The position numbers and the translations under genes were made by a program. Positions 61,462 through 64,000 of a DNA stretch of 64,000 bases are shown piece after piece. A model generated the notes under the pieces. It was not told where the DNA came from, did no database searches, and saw nothing but the letters and a program-made list of their open reading frames with translations. The stretch spans positions 682,001-746,000 of the forward strand of contig CBDDGJ010000003.1 in the NCBI GenBank assembly GCA_965227805.1, written 5' to 3'. Positions within the stretch are counted from its first letter, which is position 1, and each line of letters starts with the position of its first letter. The stretch is from CBDDGJ01 sp965227805. Its GTDB lineage: Bacteria; Pseudomonadota; Alphaproteobacteria; RS24.

Positions 61462-61968
61462 TTAATTAAGGCTCGGGTCGTAAACCTCATCGAGCACATC
61501 CGCTTGCTTTTCGGCTTTATTTTTCTGCTGCTCCTGTGCTTGGCGGTAAATATGTGCAAAATCAATCGGTTCAAGCATAAGCGGCGGGAAACCACTTTCC
61601 TGCATGGTCGTGGCAAGAATTTGGCGGGCAAAGGGAAATAATAAACGTGGCAGTTCAATACCCATAAGCGGTGCCAGCTTGTCTTGCGGCACATTACCCA
61701 CTTGCACAAGGCCGGCATAGGCAAGCTCGGCAACGAAAACAGTTTTTTCTTCATGTGCTGCCGTAATTTTGAGGTTCAAAACATTTTCATACTGATCATT
61801 TTCCAGTGTGCGGGTTTTGGTATTCACCTCTATACGCACTTCGGGGTTTTTCTCTGGCATATTATCGGGAAGCCCGGTATTTTCAAAAGAAAAATCTTTA
61901 ATATATTGTCGGATAATGCGCACAGCCGGTCGTGCTTGTTCGTTTTGTTGGTCTTGTGTTGTCATCAT
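61462..61968 (-). CDS. secB: Protein-export chaperone SecB
   Basis: SecB keeps exported proteins unfolded and hands them to SecA. The 168-aa protein has the SecB core: RIIRQYIKDFSFENTGLPD (residues ~17-35), KTVFVAELAYAGLVQVGNVP, LAPLMGIELPRLLFPFARQI and GFPPLMLEPIDFAHIYRQAQ. A Lys/Gln-rich tail (QKNKAEKQADVLDE) ends the protein. Length is in the alphaproteobacterial range. It lies eight bases after fxsA, in the usual fxsA-secB order. Confidence 0.96.
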   Translation of the reverse strand: MMTTQDQQNEQARPAVRIIRQYIKDFSFENTGLPDNMPEKNPEVRIEVNTKTRTLENDQYENVLNLKITAAHEEKTVFVAELAYAGLVQVGNVPQDKLAPLMGIELPRLLFPFARQILATTMQESGFPPLMLEPIDFAHIYRQAQEQQKNKAEKQADVLDEVYDPSLN

Positions 61969-61976
61969 CTTTTCCT

Positions 61977-62432
61977 TTACTCATCTTCGACTTTATACGC
62001 AGCATTTATAATCCGAGGGTCAGACTGTTTTTGATGCTTCGCTGTGTTGCGTGATGAAAAATGCATCGTAGATATATAAGCATATAAGGCATTTTGTGCA
62101 AATAATAAAATAAAAACACGCAAGCCAGGCCATAATAAAAGAAAGCCAACCGCATCGGTAAAAAAGCCTGGCGTAATAAGCAAAAGCCCTGCTGCCAAAA
62201 TAAGGGCGCCATGGGCAAATCCATCCAGAGGCAGTGCGCCTGCATCCATCTCCCTTTGAATATGTGCGAGGGTTTCAAGCCCCTGTCGGCGCATGAGTGC
62301 AATGCCAATTATCGCCGTAAGCACAATAAGCAAAATCGTATTTAATGCGCCCACCGCACCCCCGATTTCAATAAATAAGTAAATCTCTAAAATCGGGATA
62401 ATAAGAAAGGCCAAAAATAAAATGCGCGCCAT
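61977..62432 (-). CDS. fxsA: FxsA-family cytoplasmic membrane protein
   Basis: FxsA relieves exclusion of phage T7 by the F plasmid in E. coli; its normal role is unknown. The 151-aa protein has four hydrophobic helices: ARILFLAFLIIPILEIYLFI, LNTILLIVLTAIIGIALMRR, the GALILAAGLLLITPGFFTD signature, and FLLLWPGLRVFILLFAQ, followed by a polar tail. It is divergent from the Tim44-domain gene and cotranscribed with secB. Confidence 0.94.
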   Translation of the reverse strand: MARILFLAFLIIPILEIYLFIEIGGAVGALNTILLIVLTAIIGIALMRRQGLETLAHIQREMDAGALPLDGFAHGALILAAGLLLITPGFFTDAVGFLLLWPGLRVFILLFAQNALYAYISTMHFSSRNTAKHQKQSDPRIINAAYKVEDE

Positions 62433-62532
62433 AGGTAAAAATCACCTTGTTTCAAAACAATTTGGATTATATCTTATATATTATGTTTTATACAGAGTTT
62501 TTCAACCCGATGATCAATTTAAGGAGACTCCT

Positions 62533-63171
62533 ATCAATCCGTTACATTTAATTTTGCTGGCCTTGATTGCCTTTATCTTTTTTAAGTTGTGGTCGATTTT
62601 GGGCACGCGCAATGAAGACGAACCCGCTGCACCGCAGCAGCAAAGGCCAAAAAGCCAAGAAAAATCGCATTTGCGTATTGTGCCGAATGAAGCTGAAACC
62701 GATCATGCCACCATTGAAGGGCGTGGCATGGTGATTGTGCGCCAGGCAATGCCTGATTTTGATGAGGCATCATTTTTAGACGGTGCCGCGCGTGCTTATG
62801 AGATGATTTTGCAAAGTTTTGCAAAAGAGGATATTTCGTTTTTGCAGGATTTGCTGACGCCACATGCCTGCGAGGGCTTTGCCGAAGCGATTAAGGCGCG
62901 GCAGGCGGCGGGACAAAAAATGGAAACCGAAATTGCCAAGCTCCTAAAACATAATATTGACGATGCGTGGGTGAAAGACGCAACGGTTCATATTATTGTG
63001 CGCTATCGGGCAGAGATTATGTCTTGTCTATTAGATGCACAGGGAAATTTATGTGAGGGCGAAACGCGCACACCGCAACTGAGCGAAGATTTATGGACAT
63101 TTGAATGCCCGCTTGCGGCATCGAATACAAGCTGGAAATTAAGTGCCACCGAAAGCGTGGCCTTATCCTGA
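62533..63171 (+). CDS. Tim44-domain membrane protein (TimA-like), probable AUC start
   Basis: Alphaproteobacterial Tim44-domain proteins are tied by homology to the mitochondrial import motor subunit Tim44. The product has one N-terminal helix (NPLHLILLALIAFIFFKLWS), a Pro/Gln-rich linker (~35-60) and a Tim44/NTF2-like domain (~75-210; FDEASFLDGAARAYEMILQS, DISFLQDLLTPHACEGFAEA, VRYRAEIMSCLLDA, LWTFECPLA). A perfect AAGGAG (62521-62526) lies six bases before ATC 62533, where relatives have Met-Asn-Pro-Leu-His. No ATG, GTG or TTG lies in frame between 62425 and 62532, and the ATG at 62422 is inside the divergent fxsA gene. The 212-aa AUC-initiated form is therefore favoured. Smr follows after 11 bases. 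Confidence 0.8.
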   Translation: MNPLHLILLALIAFIFFKLWSILGTRNEDEPAAPQQQRPKSQEKSHLRIVPNEAETDHATIEGRGMVIVRQAMPDFDEASFLDGAARAYEMILQSFAKEDISFLQDLLTPHACEGFAEAIKARQAAGQKMETEIAKLLKHNIDDAWVKDATVHIIVRYRAEIMSCLLDAQGNLCEGETRTPQLSEDLWTFECPLAASNTSWKLSATESVALS

Positions 63172-63182
63172 TATGTGTGCCC

Positions 63183-63710
63183 ATGCAAAATGATGATCCG
63201 GATTTATGGGCACGCTTTAGCAACACCGTAACACCGCTTGCACGGCAAACGCGCAATATGCTGCATAAAAACCCCGTTTCATTCGACACGGCGAAAAAGC
63301 AGCGCATGCGGGCACCATATATATCGCTTAACCCATTGCCACATAGTGGGAAAAAATGTGCATCCCCCCTGCCGCCGCCATCACACGCGCTCGATCGTAA
63401 TGAAATAAGACGCATAAAACAGGGGCGTATACCACTTGCCACACGGCTTGATTTACATGGTATGACACAAGCCAAGGCGCATAAATTGCTGATTAACACG
63501 CTTACCCACGCCCATAAAGGCGGTGAAAAATGGGCGCTCGTCATAACCGGTAAAGGTAAGGCGGGCGAAGGCATATTACGCAAACAGCTCCCACATTGGT
63601 TGACGGTTCCGCCTTTGGCTTCTATGGTTATCGGCTATAAGCAAGCGGCAGATAGGCATGGCGGTGCAGGGGCGTTTTATGTGCGCTTGCGGAAAACAAA
63701 AAAGGACTAG
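63183..63710 (+). CDS. smr: Smr/MutS2-domain protein
   Basis: From ATG 63183 the 175-aa protein has a basic, low-complexity N-terminal half and a C-terminal Smr domain (~95-172): RLDLHGMTQAKAHKLLINTL (usual LDLHG motif), ALVITGKGKAGEGILRKQLP (G-x-G loop) and a HGGAGAFYVRLRK end. Small Smr proteins nick or bind DNA or RNA; the precise role here is unknown. The longer upstream frame overlaps the Tim44 gene and is rejected. In many alphaproteobacteria mltA separates the Tim44 gene and smr; here they are adjacent. Confidence 0.9.
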   Translation: MQNDDPDLWARFSNTVTPLARQTRNMLHKNPVSFDTAKKQRMRAPYISLNPLPHSGKKCASPLPPPSHALDRNEIRRIKQGRIPLATRLDLHGMTQAKAHKLLINTLTHAHKGGEKWALVITGKGKAGEGILRKQLPHWLTVPPLASMVIGYKQAADRHGGAGAFYVRLRKTKKD

Positions 63711-63714
63711 CATT

Positions 63715-64000
63715 ATGGATATGACAGGAAAAGGTGCAGTGATAACGGGGGCGGCAGGTGGTATCGGGCTAGGCATTGCCCATGCCTTACATAAGCGTGG
63801 CGCCAAAGTTATGCTGGCTGATATTGAAGCAGAAAAGGCCGCACAAGCGGCGCGTGATTTAGGCGAAAATGCCTTTGCGGCTAAACTGGATGTGCGCCAA
63901 ATGGCTGATTTTGAGGCCGTTGCCGATGCAGCCTGGGATAATATGGGTGCGGTGCATATTATGGTGAATAATGCCGGTGTTGGCGGCGGTGGGCCATTAT
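63715..64000 (+). CDS. Short-chain dehydrogenase/reductase, N-terminal part (cut by window end)
   Basis: An ATG at 63715, four bases after the smr stop, opens a frame running off the window after 95 codons. It shows the SDR TGAAGGIGLGIAHALHKRGA motif (residues ~10-29), an acidic residue in LADIEAEKAA after beta-2 that suggests NAD preference, LDVRQ and VNNAGVGGGG (NAG motif). The catalytic Tyr/Lys lies beyond the window. Substrate cannot be told. Confidence 0.88.
   Translation, partial: MDMTGKGAVITGAAGGIGLGIAHALHKRGAKVMLADIEAEKAAQAARDLGENAFAAKLDVRQMADFEAVADAAWDNMGAVHIMVNNAGVGGGGPL

Overview
The window reads as chromosomal DNA of an alphaproteobacterium of moderate GC. Protein content and gene order both support this: accA next to xerD; aroK-aroB-CBS transporter; rplU-rpmA-obgE-proB-proA-nadD-rsfS-rlmH-envC-ctpA-rppH; pal-cpoB-tilS-ftsH; mnmE-mnmG-rsmG-parA-parB; and rho/hemJ/hemE facing ppsR-maf-aroE-coaE-dnaQ with secB/fxsA/timA/smr. 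The last block is the classic alphaproteobacterial replication-origin neighbourhood. I cannot name the order or genus from sequence alone. Layout: 1-2.4 kb is accessory DNA holding a decayed Lrp/AsnC gene end, an intact-looking IS1595-type insertion sequence with inverted repeats and a target duplication, another gene remnant, and a mosaic of short palindromic repeats. 2.4-8.4 kb (minus strand) holds a secreted transglutaminase-like protein, a cytochrome c, accA, xerD, a large secreted protein of unknown function and a tiny membrane protein that overlaps it. 8.5-11.5 kb (plus) is aroK-aroB-CNNM/CBS protein. 11.5-22 kb (minus) is a long run from purU back to rplU covering ribosome maturation, proline and NAD synthesis, RNA decapping, and cell-wall remodelling (EnvC-like plus CtpA). 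22.2-32.5 kb (plus) holds an SDR, pal, cpoB, tilS, ftsH, a class C beta-lactamase-like hydrolase, folP, glmM and thiD, followed by a tRNA-Arg(ACG). 33-35.6 kb (minus) has a TesB-like thioesterase and a translationally coupled ExbB-like/ExbD-like/unknown membrane triad. 35.7-43.7 kb (plus, mostly) holds a GPH-type symporter, a methyltransferase, and a GDP-mannose to GDP-deoxyhexose cluster (manC, gmd, rmd-like, a glycosyltransferase) interrupted by a uracil-DNA glycosylase-like gene; AT-rich spacers with gene scraps suggest a surface-polysaccharide locus in flux. 43.8-57.8 kb holds the segregation and origin region: parB, parA, rsmG, mnmG, mnmE, five parS-like 16-mers, rho, hemJ, hemE and a 441-base AT-rich gap (57318-57758) carrying DnaA-box-like sequences that I interpret as oriC. 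57.8-64 kb runs away from the origin with ppsR, maf, aroE, coaE, dnaQ, secB, fxsA, timA, smr and a truncated SDR. Points deserving a second look: a modular palindromic repeat family in three intergenic blocks, one bracketed by an 18-base direct duplication of a parS-like site; a structured RNA leader plus terminator ahead of an 18-codon stub at 52.9-53.1 kb; the ExbB-like triad; a probable AUC start codon for the Tim44-domain protein; and the overlapping 44-aa membrane protein. No CRISPR array, prophage or recognisable defence island is present.
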